From: a virus
Reading direction: 5' to 3' (one strand)
DNA length: 64,000 nucleotides
IMG/VR virus record: IMGVR_UViG_3300032093_000096
Location: 1-64,000 of that record
In this document: positions 18,675 to 27,778 of the stretch, one piece after another
How the letters are laid out: each line of letters opens with the position of its first letter
How positions within the stretch are numbered: the stretch's first letter is position 1
Notes under the pieces: model-generated
Told to the model about the DNA's origin: nothing
The model's database searches: none
What the model saw: only the letters and a program-made list of their open reading frames with translations
Program-made: the position numbers and the translations under genes

Positions 18675-20285
18675 TTACTGCGGTACGTTTATGCTGAAGG
18701 AAATGGGGATCACGTTCCCTGAGCTGCCGGTTAGAACCACGCCCAGACTCACTGCATAGCCGGCTGGACCAGCTGATCCGCTGCTTAGATATTCTACCGT
18801 TAAGAAGTCTAATCTGCTGAAACGCGGGTCGCTCTCTATCTTTCTTGATATGTTCTCTGCTATGGTGGATCTTACGCCCTCTGGGTCAGAGTTCTGGGTC
18901 CCCACTATCTCCGGGATGCCGTAGTCAGGGTGCCTGAAAAGATCTCCGGTAGATGTCGCTATGAGGATCTTGAGGGCCTGCGTCGCGTTGTCTGCCCCGT
19001 ACGACAGCTTAAGGTCGCCCGAGTTGTCGAGGACGATGTCGCCCATGCTGTCTAGCGCGAAGTCTACGCCGGCGTTCTTCTCGTCCTGGCTCTTGCTCCG
19101 AAGGAACCACGGCGTCGGCTTGTTTAGGCCCGCAGGAAGTGGATCGGTGGACGGGATGAGGACGTAGAAATTACTGTTGACGGTGTTCGGGGCAAACACC
19201 CTGATGTAGGCGTTGTCTCCCGATTTGTATCTGTCGAGATCTGCCTCGCCGCTGAGCTGTATGGTGAGCTCTCCCGATATAGGCGTCTCTTTTATAGACG
19301 TTATTACCCTCTGGTCTGGTATCGACTCGACGTCGGACTGTATGATGACGATCTGGTTGACGTAGACCTTCTCTTTGTTGGGTCTAGCGAAGGCGTCCGT
19401 GGCAGCGATGTTGATGGAGTCGTTCCTGGCGTTCGACACCAGCGGGATCTTTTGGCCCACCTCATCGACGTACGGAGGCTTGAGTCCGTTAGCGATTGCG
19501 ATGTCTATCCAGCGATCGGCGTCGCCCATGGTCCTAAGTGCAAGACCTTGCAGTGTTTCTCTGTAGTTGAGTTTGACGAGCGATCCTGACGAGTAGGTGC
19601 CGATGTCGATCTCGGGGTTGTTCGCGTTGGCCCTGGCAAAAGCGAAAGGGTCTACGTACGCCGTGGTGTTGAGTATGGTCTCGTTTGCCAGGATAGAGTC
19701 TACGGCGTTTATCCCCTGCTGGAAGAGATAAGAGCTCTCGAGCTCGGGTATGGACCTGTCCAGCAGCTTGGGCAGCGAGCTTCTGTCGTATATGGAGTTG
19801 TAGGTGTTGTCTGATGCCCCGATGGAGTCTGCGATCGCGTCCCTTCCTGCTGTAAGAAGCTTTCTGATGCTCAAGAATGAGTTCTTCTTGAAGTTCGAGA
19901 CCCTGTCGATCTCAGACTGGACCACACCTTCTTCGGTTGAGGAGACGTTCACGTCGTCGACGTACATATTATCGAACACAGAGTAGTAGTTTGCGACCAT
20001 GGATTTGTTGTTGGCCGCCTGACGCACTGCAGGAGTCTGGTTTCGTATGATGTCGATGAACTTGTCAAACTCGCGAAGCTCGTGATTGAACTTCTTCAAG
20101 TCGTAGTAGTCTGACGCGTTGCTGACGACTGTCTCTCGCATAGTCGACCAGTTGACGAGGATGTAGTCGAACCTCAGGTTCGCAACTGCCGGAACATCGG
20201 ACAGCTTCAGTCGATCGCTCGACTGGACCTTGGCCCAAAGAGACAGATCTGACAGCGCTGCGTATGCTGACTTTACTGAGTCCAT
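18675..20285 (-). CDS. baseplate wedge protein with gp25/GpW-like C-terminus
   Basis: A 536-residue protein; ATG 20285 overlaps the stop of the upstream gene as TGATG. A gp25-like domain fills about residues 410-536: DIVLDNSGDLKLSYGADN, then LFRHPDYGIPEIVG and an ESDPRFSRLDFLTVEY segment. gp25-like proteins start sheath assembly on the baseplate. A segment near residue 238 (RETLQGLALRTMGDADRW) looks like the LysM-like fold of gp53-type proteins. The helical N-terminus is unassigned. It appears to be a fusion of an adaptor and a gp25-like sheath initiator placed directly before the J-like gene, the usual gene order. Confidence 0.82.
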   Translation of the reverse strand: MDSVKSAYAALSDLSLWAKVQSSDRLKLSDVPAVANLRFDYILVNWSTMRETVVSNASDYYDLKKFNHELREFDKFIDIIRNQTPAVRQAANNKSMVANYYSVFDNMYVDDVNVSSTEEGVVQSEIDRVSNFKKNSFLSIRKLLTAGRDAIADSIGASDNTYNSIYDRSSLPKLLDRSIPELESSYLFQQGINAVDSILANETILNTTAYVDPFAFARANANNPEIDIGTYSSGSLVKLNYRETLQGLALRTMGDADRWIDIAIANGLKPPYVDEVGQKIPLVSNARNDSINIAATDAFARPNKEKVYVNQIVIIQSDVESIPDQRVITSIKETPISGELTIQLSGEADLDRYKSGDNAYIRVFAPNTVNSNFYVLIPSTDPLPAGLNKPTPWFLRSKSQDEKNAGVDFALDSMGDIVLDNSGDLKLSYGADNATQALKILIATSTGDLFRHPDYGIPEIVGTQNSDPEGVRSTIAENISRKIESDPRFSRLDFLTVEYLSSGSAGPAGYAVSLGVVLTGSSGNVIPISFSINVPQ

Positions 20286-21256
20286 CACCTACCACGTATG
20301 CTTTTGAGTGTGTTTAATGCGCCCTTCGCGTTGCTCACAGTGTCGCTGAACCTTGCAGCAGCAGACGGTGCAGACTCTTGAAGACCGAGCATCTTGAGTC
20401 TTTCGTCGTTTGCCGTAAAAGAGCCGCTCAGTATAGGGCTGAGATTGTATGCTCTAAGCTGTATGCTGTAGTTGTAGAGCATAGGGTTCTCTGCCGTTCG
20501 CTCGAGCGTGAATCTCTGAACGACGCACGAGTACTGGTTGTTGTCCTTGAAGTTGATGAAGTACAGCGGCGTCTGGTTGCTGGACTTCGCGTCCAGCTTC
20601 TCGTCGGACGGCGATCTCATCTTTCCGCTTGCTGCGTACTTTTTGTGCGCCAGCAGGAACCGGTAGAGGTTGTGGAACGCCGCGTACCCGCTTTTCTCTA
20701 TGCTCAAGCCGGACTCGAAAGGACCCTTGTTGTTTCCTTTTACCGCGTTGACGACCGCCGTGGCCTGGTTTACGGCCTTGTTGATCTTGCCTATTAGACC
20801 AGAGGCAAATCCGCCCAAGACGTCAGACTTTATGAAAGCGCTTGAGCTGAAGGACTCGCGGCCTGCGGACGGAGTCAACGGGTTCTTGTCGTAGTACGAA
20901 GGAGCGAAGCCTGTGGTGCCTTGTATGGCGATGTCGAAGTAGCGCTGCTCAGAGTGCTCCTCGACCGTACCGTACAGCGTGGCGATAGTGTTTGTGGCAA
21001 AGTATGTTGATATCGTTAAGTTTTGTGGGCTTATCGGAAGGAAGAAGGTCGTGTACGGGCCGTCGTCCACCTTTGCCTTGAACGCGTACGGCGTAGACTT
21101 CAGCCAGTTAGAGTTCTGAGTGTAGTCTGGAGAATAAAACGTTTTCACTAAAGCAGTATAGGCGTCTTCTGTGTTCTTGCTGGAAGACGACCTGGGCGAG
21201 GCCATACCGCTTGCGGCTGCGCCGAGTGCAGTTTTTACTTTATCTAAAAGACCCAT
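20285..21256 (-). CDS. baseplate hub/tube adaptor-like protein
   Basis: A 323-residue protein starting with MGLLDKVKTALG. The middle carries FFLPISPQNLTISTYFAT and an EHSEQRYFDIAIQGTTGFA stretch, a pattern seen in tube-initiator and peripheral hub proteins of myophages, where a short N-terminal beta domain recognises the tube. Residues around 235-275 contain a second beta segment (VVQRFTLERTAENPMLYNYS). The C-terminal 60 residues are polar and helical. It lies between spike and gp25-like genes, fitting a hub or tube-initiation role. The exact family is uncertain. Confidence 0.65.
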   Translation of the reverse strand: MGLLDKVKTALGAAASGMASPRSSSSKNTEDAYTALVKTFYSPDYTQNSNWLKSTPYAFKAKVDDGPYTTFFLPISPQNLTISTYFATNTIATLYGTVEEHSEQRYFDIAIQGTTGFAPSYYDKNPLTPSAGRESFSSSAFIKSDVLGGFASGLIGKINKAVNQATAVVNAVKGNNKGPFESGLSIEKSGYAAFHNLYRFLLAHKKYAASGKMRSPSDEKLDAKSSNQTPLYFINFKDNNQYSCVVQRFTLERTAENPMLYNYSIQLRAYNLSPILSGSFTANDERLKMLGLQESAPSAAARFSDTVSNAKGALNTLKSIRGR

Positions 21257-21289
21257 ACTAACCCCCAGCTATAATGATAACATGAAAGA

Positions 21290-22273
21290 CTATAAGCTGC
21301 CTTTTATAGAGGAAAGTTTACTCTTGATGGCCTCGATCTGGGCCCAAGTAGGAGCAGACTTCACCGGCGAGCATGGCCCAACCGGCGAGCTCACCACAAG
21401 CGTTCCTACGGCGTCGATCATCTTTATGATGCTGTCTAGCAGCTCTACGCCGCTGGATCCTATGGCGATCTTGCTGCCTTTGATCTTCACTGATTTGCTG
21501 GCGTCCACCGAGAACTCGGGCGACTTTATCGTGGCGGATTTGTCCGCTGCTATAGTCAACACAGACGACACGGTCGATATGGACTTATCGTCCTGCTTGA
21601 TCGTTACGGTGACGTCACCAGACTTTATCGTCAATGTTTTGGCAGACTTGTCGATCTTTATGGACTGCGGCTTATCGGCTCCGTCTGAGACCTCGTATGA
21701 GCCCTTGTCGTCGAAGGCAAAGTAGGATCCTGCTATCTTATCGTCGTACTTGGCCGCAGGGACAGACTTACCGCCGCTCACTGACTTCAGATCAGGAACG
21801 GTCGTCGGTGTTCCTTTAAACTTGATCTTGTAAGCGCCTTTGTCTGAGATGGTAGTTTCGAGCCCGTTGTACTCTGACGCGTAGGCAACGCCTGACTTTA
21901 TCTTGGTCTTGTGCGCTGGATGTTTTATGGCGCCTATTATGAGGCCTTCGTTAGGCGAGCCGTTGATGTGCGTCACGGCCACTATCTCGCCGACCCTGTT
22001 GGCATAGGATCTAGGAATTGGGTCTTTGGTCTTGTAGTCCCACGTCCTCATGCCCCATTCTTCGTAGTTGTACGCGTCGCCGAACTTGCTCATGACTTTA
22101 CAGTTCAGCACGTACTTTAGGCCGATGTGCTGGACTTCTACTGCGTACAAGGTAGTGTCGTACTTGCTGTCGTACTTTGCCGTTCTTACTATCCCGATCC
22201 TGACGTCTGCGCCTATGACACTCACAGACTGCGCCTGAGGACTACCATACAAAGACGAATCTCGTATTATCAT
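21290..22273 (-). CDS. baseplate central spike protein (gpV/gp5-like)
   Basis: A 327-residue protein with GAGGG six bases before ATG 22273; it overlaps the stop of the hub gene. The N-terminal ~130 residues contain an OB-fold-like pattern ending in VGEIVAVTHINGSPNEGLIIGAI, typical of gpV/gp5 spikes. Residues ~190-265 are short beta repeats (SIKIDKSAKTLTIKSGDVTV and following), consistent with a triple-stranded beta-helix needle. The C-terminus has the SSPVGPCSPVKSAPTWAQIE signature seen in other spike proteins. No lysozyme domain is present, so the spike probably only pierces. Position after the hub gene agrees. Confidence 0.85.
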   Translation of the reverse strand: MIIRDSSLYGSPQAQSVSVIGADVRIGIVRTAKYDSKYDTTLYAVEVQHIGLKYVLNCKVMSKFGDAYNYEEWGMRTWDYKTKDPIPRSYANRVGEIVAVTHINGSPNEGLIIGAIKHPAHKTKIKSGVAYASEYNGLETTISDKGAYKIKFKGTPTTVPDLKSVSGGKSVPAAKYDDKIAGSYFAFDDKGSYEVSDGADKPQSIKIDKSAKTLTIKSGDVTVTIKQDDKSISTVSSVLTIAADKSATIKSPEFSVDASKSVKIKGSKIAIGSSGVELLDSIIKMIDAVGTLVVSSPVGPCSPVKSAPTWAQIEAIKSKLSSIKGSL

Positions 22274-23952
22274 TATTGCCCTCTGTTGGCGTCTAAGTAA
22301 GTAGTTTTAGTTGAATTCTTCTTGTCGGCCGGAACGTCTGTTGATCTAGTCGATACGCCAAAAGAGCCTGGACCAAGAAGTTTCTCTGCCTTACTGTCTG
22401 TGACTATTCCGCGTACAAAATTGACCGTCGTTATAAAGGATCTTGAACCATTTTCCATGTAAGAGAACCTGTGAGACACAGACTGAACATGGGCAAGCAC
22501 CTTGAAATCTGCGCTTGTTTTCTTGGTTGCGTCTTGTTCTTTAGTGTAGTTGAGATCGCCGAAAACCTCAGAGTCTATTAGGATGTTGTCGCCTACGCCT
22601 ATGTAGTTGGCCTGACCAAGTATGGTTATGGTTCCATTCAGCATCTTGTGGCAGTCAAAGAACCATCTGCGAAGCACAGGAAGCCAGTTTGTAAGAAGAT
22701 AGTACGCCCCTGCTCCGCTTCCATCTGGAGGAAAGAAGATCGTTGAGAAAAACAAAGGCTTAACGCCGTATCTGGCAAAAGATGCAGGATCGGGCTTTGT
22801 GGAGCTTTTGGTCTTGGCGTCTGCAAGCAGAGACTGACCTCCGTCTTGACCAACAAGAGTACCGGAAGGAAACTGCGGCATTATCTCTATGAAGTTGACC
22901 ACGTCCTCAGCATTGTCTCCTGCTTCTACTGCTAGCACAGAGCTTTTACTTATGCCCACTTTTCTTACATTAAAGAAACTTGATATGATTTTAGGATCGC
23001 CTTCTCCCTCTGCAGAAGCCTGACCTGGCAGCCAGAACGGCTTGACTCTCTTGTACAGAGCAAACTGCGGCTTTCCTTTTTCTGACTCCCACCTAAGATC
23101 TGCCACCAGCTCGTTGACCACGTCGTTGCAGTGCACAGACATCAACTGCCACACAGAGTTTGTGCCGATCAAGCGGGAAGGATCGACAAAACCAACGGAC
23201 TCTATTTCAGCAGACGAGTATCGGTCTTTTCCGACGAGTTTTCCTGCGACTATGTTTATTGAAGATGCTAGGGTAGACTTCGATCCTTTAGCAATTTTAT
23301 TGTAGAGCTCTTTAGGGAGTATGAACTCCGATATGGGAGCAAACCTAAGAAGCTCCTTGTTCCTACTTGCTGCAGAAGCAACGCCCCAGTAGTTTCTGAT
23401 CTTCTCTACCAGATTTAGCGTAGAGGTCTTTGCCTCGAATGCGTCTTTGGTGAGCGAAACGAAAAGATCTTCAAAACCTAATCTAAGCGCATTCTGCAGA
23501 ACTGAATCTGTTCTGTTTGTTACCGCAGAGTCTATGTAGATGCAGGATTCTAGAGCAGCGCCCCAGTCTCTTCCCACAAGCGTGTACGTCGTGTTTCTGG
23601 CACCAGTGCTCTGATCTACTGACACGCCTACTCTCACAGAGTCTATCATGCCTATCATCTTAAGTGTCTCTATGGACGATGAGTCTAGATCTTTCTGGGA
23701 TATAGGCCTGGGTGACATGTGAATCTCGATCCAGCTGCCTAAAGATATGAGCGATACCCAGTTTTTAGTGGGGGCGAGCGATATCTCAAACCTGCCAGAT
23801 GGGCTTGCTTTGTTCTTGGACGTCGATATAGACACTATAGATTTTGTGATGTAGATCTTTTCTACGTCTTGCGACGATATGGCGCTGGCGCCACTTCGAT
23901 CCTTGTAGTTGTAGACCACTATTCCAGCTGTAGGGTTTTTTATCGTCGCCAC
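22273..23952 (-). CDS. baseplate hub protein (gpD/gp27-like)
   Basis: A 559-residue protein with a GTG start at 23952 and AAGG nine bases upstream. A long beta-rich N-terminal domain includes GRFEISLAPTKNWVSLISLG and a VGRDWGAALESCIYID segment, as in late control gene D/gp27 hub proteins. Those proteins form the trimeric hub between the tape measure end, the tube and the spike. A further beta domain near residue 430 (ADFKVLAHVQSVSHRFSYM) fits the second tube-like domain. The order tape measure, hub, spike is standard. Confidence 0.78.
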   Translation of the reverse strand: MATIKNPTAGIVVYNYKDRSGASAISSQDVEKIYITKSIVSISTSKNKASPSGRFEISLAPTKNWVSLISLGSWIEIHMSPRPISQKDLDSSSIETLKMIGMIDSVRVGVSVDQSTGARNTTYTLVGRDWGAALESCIYIDSAVTNRTDSVLQNALRLGFEDLFVSLTKDAFEAKTSTLNLVEKIRNYWGVASAASRNKELLRFAPISEFILPKELYNKIAKGSKSTLASSINIVAGKLVGKDRYSSAEIESVGFVDPSRLIGTNSVWQLMSVHCNDVVNELVADLRWESEKGKPQFALYKRVKPFWLPGQASAEGEGDPKIISSFFNVRKVGISKSSVLAVEAGDNAEDVVNFIEIMPQFPSGTLVGQDGGQSLLADAKTKSSTKPDPASFARYGVKPLFFSTIFFPPDGSGAGAYYLLTNWLPVLRRWFFDCHKMLNGTITILGQANYIGVGDNILIDSEVFGDLNYTKEQDATKKTSADFKVLAHVQSVSHRFSYMENGSRSFITTVNFVRGIVTDSKAEKLLGPGSFGVSTRSTDVPADKKNSTKTTYLDANRGQ

Positions 23953-23963
23953 TTTGTGCCGCC

Positions 23964-26909
23964 TTATTTACCTTGCACTTTTGTTCTGTCAAGGAATCTC
24001 TGATCCACAGGCATGCTGCCGGAAAGCATCGGCGTTATCGCCGTGACCAGCTTATCTACGGCGATATCGAACTTGCCTACACTTGCATCGAATCCACTGG
24101 CATCAAGCTTCATGGCTTCGGCTGCCTTAGCGCTTTCGGTCGCTGCCGTCAAAGCGTTCATGCTGGTGACGACACTCTCCATCTGAGTCGATATCGCGTC
24201 GGCGAGTTTATCCATGCCGCCAGCAAGTCGTCCAGCGTCTACTATCTGACTGGTCTGACCTCTAGCTTGAGACTCTCTCATGCGTCTAGCAGACTCTGCT
24301 CCGCCAGTGAGAGGACCTAGACCTTTTCTTTCTACACCTTCGCCTTCGCCGCCGAATGCCATAAACTCAGCAGCACCAGCACCGTATACATTTCTTATAG
24401 TTTTTATAGTTTCTTTATCTAAAGACTCAATGCCCTTGCCTGAAGTTATTGCTTGACTTATTTTAGACAACTGCTCTGGAGATATTAAGCCCGCAGCTCT
24501 GCCTGCGATCTGTGAGGTAAGTCTTTCTGCTATTATCTTTTTTGTGATCTCAGGATCATATACGCCTTTTTCATTAACGAAAGCCGAAGGCGCCTGTAGT
24601 CCAGCAAGTACACCAGCAGGAACCTCTTTTCCCTCGTACTTAGAAAGTTCTCTCATCTGAGTTCGCATAACTTCTATCGGAGTAGATAGAATAGCCGCTC
24701 TTCCTAACGGATCTTTCGACAAACCAGGCGAAATCCTGCCAAGTCCTGCCATGGCCGACATCGTGGCAAAGTCTATTCCCGTTGTAGTGGCCATCTGCGA
24801 CAGTCTGCCTAGACCAGACATAACCTGTGCCTGCTTCAGCATCTCGTCTCTAGGAAGATCTTTTAGTTGTTGCATGCCGAACGCCATCTGAGCGCCGACG
24901 ATAGGTGCAACGCCTACGCCTTTTGATGCGGCGTCTCTAGACAAAGCTTGAACTGACTCGAACATGCCGCTCAAAGACTTCGCGTCGTCGACTCCTCGAG
25001 CAACTGCGGCCGCGAGAACGTCTTCTACGTCTTTTTGACCGCCGCCTGTCTGTGCCATCTGGCCTATTCTGCCCATGTACTCTTGAGCGCTCATGACGCC
25101 GAGCGACTGAAGCTGACCGGCTCTAGATACTGTAGACAATTGCGTTCCAGCACCGGCTCTGGTAAACTGAGCACCGATGGCTCTTGCACCGACACCGTAC
25201 AGCGCGGCGCCTTCTTCTGGTGTCAGACCCTGACCCGCTAGTGTCTCTATTGCTTTCTGAGAGGTTGCGCCTCCGTACATTCCAGAGAAAGCAGATCCAG
25301 CGCCCATCATCGACTGATAAGCAGACATTCGATAGTCTACGAACCTTTGTCTGGTGACGTCAGGGACCTGGTTGACGGTGTCCATGAGCTGTTGGTACTG
25401 CTGAGCAGACAGCTGCTGCTGCTGACCGAACGTGATGCCTTTTCCTATCCTTGTGGCGCCTGTGGTAGCAGACGCGATGTCTCCTGCCGTGCTTGCTCCA
25501 AGCACAGGGGCAAGCAGTCCGCCGGACGCGTACATAGCGAAACCCTTTAATCCCGCCGATGCCACGTCTAAGCCTACGTCTGCTCCTGCTGCGGTGACTG
25601 CTCTGTTTCCGTAGGCTCTACCGAAAGCAGCGGCTGCGTCTTGCTGTCGGGTCATAGCTCTCCTTAGAGCAGCCATATCGCCCTGAGACGCAGCGTACTG
25701 ATCAGTGTATCGCTGGTTGGCGAACTGCGCGGCGCCGAGCCTAACGTTCATCTGCTCTACGTCTGCACCGACGCCGGCGTAAGAAGCTACGCCTACAACC
25801 TGTCTCGCTATGTCTATTCCCATCATCATGCGGCCAAGTCTTCCGCCTCCGCCTCCGCCTTGGCGCTTCATCTCGTCTACGAGATCTTTCTGTTCCTTGA
25901 GCGCATCTTTGTTTGCGCTGAAGGCCTCGCGCATATCTTTTGAGACGTCGCCGGTGCGCTTGAACTCTTCGTTGAGCGCAGCGAGTGTCTTCAGGAACTC
26001 TTGCTCTCTGTTCTTTAACTCCGCTGATTCCTGTCTGAGCGATCCGGTGGCACCAGATGAAACGCGCTGACTTAGTGCGCTTTGTCGCTGTTCTTCTAGT
26101 ATCGCAGCCTGTATCCTAGCACCAGATTCTTGCATGCCTGAGACGCTGATGCCTCTTCTGTTCTGAAGCCCCATGGCCTGCTGAAGTGCGGCTTCTTTTC
26201 TTCGCTTCTCTTCGAAGATCTGAGCACGATTGAGATACTCTTCTTGGCCGCCAGGAGTCGATATGAGTTGAGCCGCTTGCTCTAGCTCTATGCCTGCACG
26301 GTGTCGAGCTGTGCGCGTGCGCTCGTAGCCCCTCATCAGCTGAACGTCTGATGCCACGCCTGCGTAGCGCTCAGCCTCAGCCATAACGTTAGGATCGCGC
26401 CCCAGTGTCTTAAATCCAGCTTCGGATCCAGCGACGCTGATCACCCTTCCTGCGAACAGTCTTGCTGCGTTCACTTGCGCGAGCTCTTTGAGCTTGTAGT
26501 GCTGCTCTTCGTACTGAGATCGTCTGCCAGAAAGCTTGACATCAAATTGGCCAACTGCAGTCGTGTAAGCAGACGCGATCTGGTTCGGCGCACCAGACAT
26601 CTTCGTCATGATCTCGCTCGCGACCTCTGATCTAACGCCGGCTTCGCGAAACATCTGCTCGGTTGGCATCGACATCCCAGCCAGAACATTCGCCGCACGT
26701 CGGGCGTTTTCCTGGCGTATGCGATCGATGTCTGCCATACGTTGCTGAAGGCGACGCATCTCGACCGTCTCGATCGAAGCGCGTCGCTCCATCATTGCTA
26801 TGTCTGAGAGATGTGATTTGGTGTAGTCGCGGGACCCTATCTTGTCCAGAGAGTTCGGCTCCCTGGAGAGGATAGGGTTCTTTGGGCGGTTGTCGTTGTC
26901 GTTGGCCAT
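23964..26909 (-). CDS. tail tape measure protein
   Basis: A 981-residue protein directly after the frameshifted chaperone gene, the usual place for the tape measure. It is rich in Ala, Gln, Gly and Met. The first ~330 residues look like charged coiled coil (ERRASIETVEMRRLQQRMAD). A Gly-rich spot lies near residue 355, a hydrophobic Ala/Gly stretch around 455-490 and more helix to the end. No peptidase or muramidase motif is visible. Tape measures set tail length at roughly 1.5 angstrom per residue, giving a tail in the 150 nm range. The start follows the chaperone stop by two bases, so translational coupling is likely. Confidence 0.85.
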   Translation of the reverse strand: MANDNDNRPKNPILSREPNSLDKIGSRDYTKSHLSDIAMMERRASIETVEMRRLQQRMADIDRIRQENARRAANVLAGMSMPTEQMFREAGVRSEVASEIMTKMSGAPNQIASAYTTAVGQFDVKLSGRRSQYEEQHYKLKELAQVNAARLFAGRVISVAGSEAGFKTLGRDPNVMAEAERYAGVASDVQLMRGYERTRTARHRAGIELEQAAQLISTPGGQEEYLNRAQIFEEKRRKEAALQQAMGLQNRRGISVSGMQESGARIQAAILEEQRQSALSQRVSSGATGSLRQESAELKNREQEFLKTLAALNEEFKRTGDVSKDMREAFSANKDALKEQKDLVDEMKRQGGGGGGRLGRMMMGIDIARQVVGVASYAGVGADVEQMNVRLGAAQFANQRYTDQYAASQGDMAALRRAMTRQQDAAAAFGRAYGNRAVTAAGADVGLDVASAGLKGFAMYASGGLLAPVLGASTAGDIASATTGATRIGKGITFGQQQQLSAQQYQQLMDTVNQVPDVTRQRFVDYRMSAYQSMMGAGSAFSGMYGGATSQKAIETLAGQGLTPEEGAALYGVGARAIGAQFTRAGAGTQLSTVSRAGQLQSLGVMSAQEYMGRIGQMAQTGGGQKDVEDVLAAAVARGVDDAKSLSGMFESVQALSRDAASKGVGVAPIVGAQMAFGMQQLKDLPRDEMLKQAQVMSGLGRLSQMATTTGIDFATMSAMAGLGRISPGLSKDPLGRAAILSTPIEVMRTQMRELSKYEGKEVPAGVLAGLQAPSAFVNEKGVYDPEITKKIIAERLTSQIAGRAAGLISPEQLSKISQAITSGKGIESLDKETIKTIRNVYGAGAAEFMAFGGEGEGVERKGLGPLTGGAESARRMRESQARGQTSQIVDAGRLAGGMDKLADAISTQMESVVTSMNALTAATESAKAAEAMKLDASGFDASVGKFDIAVDKLVTAITPMLSGSMPVDQRFLDRTKVQGK

Positions 26910-26911
26910 GT

Positions 26912-27732
26912 TTAAAACTCTTCGCTGATGTCCTCGCCGAAGTCATCGCCGAACTCTTGTTTAGCCAGCTGAAGCTCTTTTTCCATCCAGGCCTTGTCCT
27001 CCTCAGACGGCATCCACGTGTTGCCGTTGGAGTCGGTCTTTCCTTCACGTTCTGCTTTTTCTTCAGCCTCTGCCCAGGCAAGAGTCTCATCGATCTTCTC
27101 TTGCTCTATATTATCAGCTTTTTCCTCTGCTGCTTCTATAGCGGCTTTCTCTCGCTCTATTCGATCCCTATACTCGTAGTAGAGCTCTTCGAGCGTGTAC
27201 TCTTGCAGGAGCGGGTCTTTGAGAGGTCTCGAGTATGTCTTAGACCACCAAGACATCAGAAACCGCATCTGAGATGCTGCGTTGTCCAGTGGTTCTCTTG
27301 CTATGTGCTCTACTATGTCGTCTATATCGCTGAAAGCCGACCCTAAGTCGGCCTCTATTTTCCCAACTCTTCTCGAGCCTTAGCCGCTCGCTCTGAGAGC
27401 TCCTTGCGCCACTCCATGCACTCAGTCTCAACGCGCTCGAACAGAGCCACGAGAACGTCTTCGTCCTCGATGTTGAGGCCTTTGCCTTGAGTCCACCAGT
27501 TAGGGCCGTCTACGATCCTCACCCTCAGGGTGCTGAGTGCTATAGCGATACCCATTAGCCCGTTGCTTGGGTTGGCCATATCCGACATCAGTCGGCTCTT
27601 CTCGAGCTCGAGCTGGTACTTCTCGGCAACGTTGAGCTTACACTTCACGGTGAAGGTTCCGTCGTAGGTGAGGCCGCTCTCGTCACTGACGTAGCTGAAG
27701 CCAAAGGTGCGCTCTTTCTTTGGAAGATCCAT
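26912..27732 (-). CDS. tail assembly chaperone, frameshift product (gpGT-like)
   Basis: This entry describes the -1 frameshift fusion of the frame at 27732-27358 (125 residues) with the open frame running on to 26912 (148 residues), 273 residues in all. After the slip the new frame reads IEADLGSAFSDIDDIVEHIA and continues without a stop into the 118-codon open frame that begins MRFLMSWWSK at 27268. The T-like part is strongly acidic and helical. In lambda and many myophages the long form carries tape measure protein to the tube subunits. Position between tube and tape measure genes, the slippery site and the open -1 frame agree. Shift efficiency is unknown. Confidence 0.88.
27336..27364 (-). 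promoter_or_regulatory. programmed -1 ribosomal frameshift signal
   Basis: On the minus strand the zero frame ends TTG GGA AAA TAG. The heptamer GGGAAAA (27364-27358) fits X-XXY-YYZ. Five bases later GCCGAC (27352-27347) and GTCGGC (27341-27336) form a perfect 6-bp hairpin with a five-base loop, a normal spacing for a frameshift stimulator. Confidence 0.88.
27355..27732 (-). CDS. tail assembly chaperone, short form (gpG-like)
   Basis: A 125-residue protein that ends at TAG 27357-27355 when no frameshift occurs. AGGAG lies seven bases before ATG 27732. The N-terminus is beta-rich (KERTFGFSYVSDESGLTYDG) and the C-terminus helical and charged, ending REELGK. In lambda, gpG is made in large excess over gpGT and binds the tape measure through the shared N-terminus. 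Gene order supports the same here. Confidence 0.85.
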   Translation of the reverse strand: MDLPKKERTFGFSYVSDESGLTYDGTFTVKCKLNVAEKYQLELEKSRLMSDMANPSNGLMGIAIALSTLRVRIVDGPNWWTQGKGLNIEDEDVLVALFERVETECMEWRKELSERAAKAREELGK

Positions 27733-27740
27733 GAGTCTCT

Positions 27741-27778
27741 CCTAGCAAGATAAAATTTTCCAATTATCTTATACTAGG
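27741..27778 (-). promoter_or_regulatory. inverted repeat covering chaperone ribosome site
   Basis: The minus strand has CCTAG and AAGATAA pairing with TTATCTT and CTAGG around a central loop, 12 base pairs in all. The last arm contains part of the CTAGGAG ribosome site of the chaperone gene. The fold could hide that site, or it may be a weak terminator for the upstream tube gene. Confidence 0.45.
27768..27774 (-). promoter_or_regulatory. promoter -10-like box (CTAGTATAAG)
   Basis: CTAGTATAAG on the minus strand lies 36 bases before the chaperone start, inside the inverted repeat. It matches the GTATAAT class with one change. Confidence 0.4.

Noticed and set aside
27268-27431. Short minus-strand frame 27240-27431 and the apparent start at 27268
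   Set aside because: The 27431 frame is a third-frame shadow; the 27268 ATG has no ribosome site and the frame is open upstream to the slippery heptamer, so the frameshift explains it.
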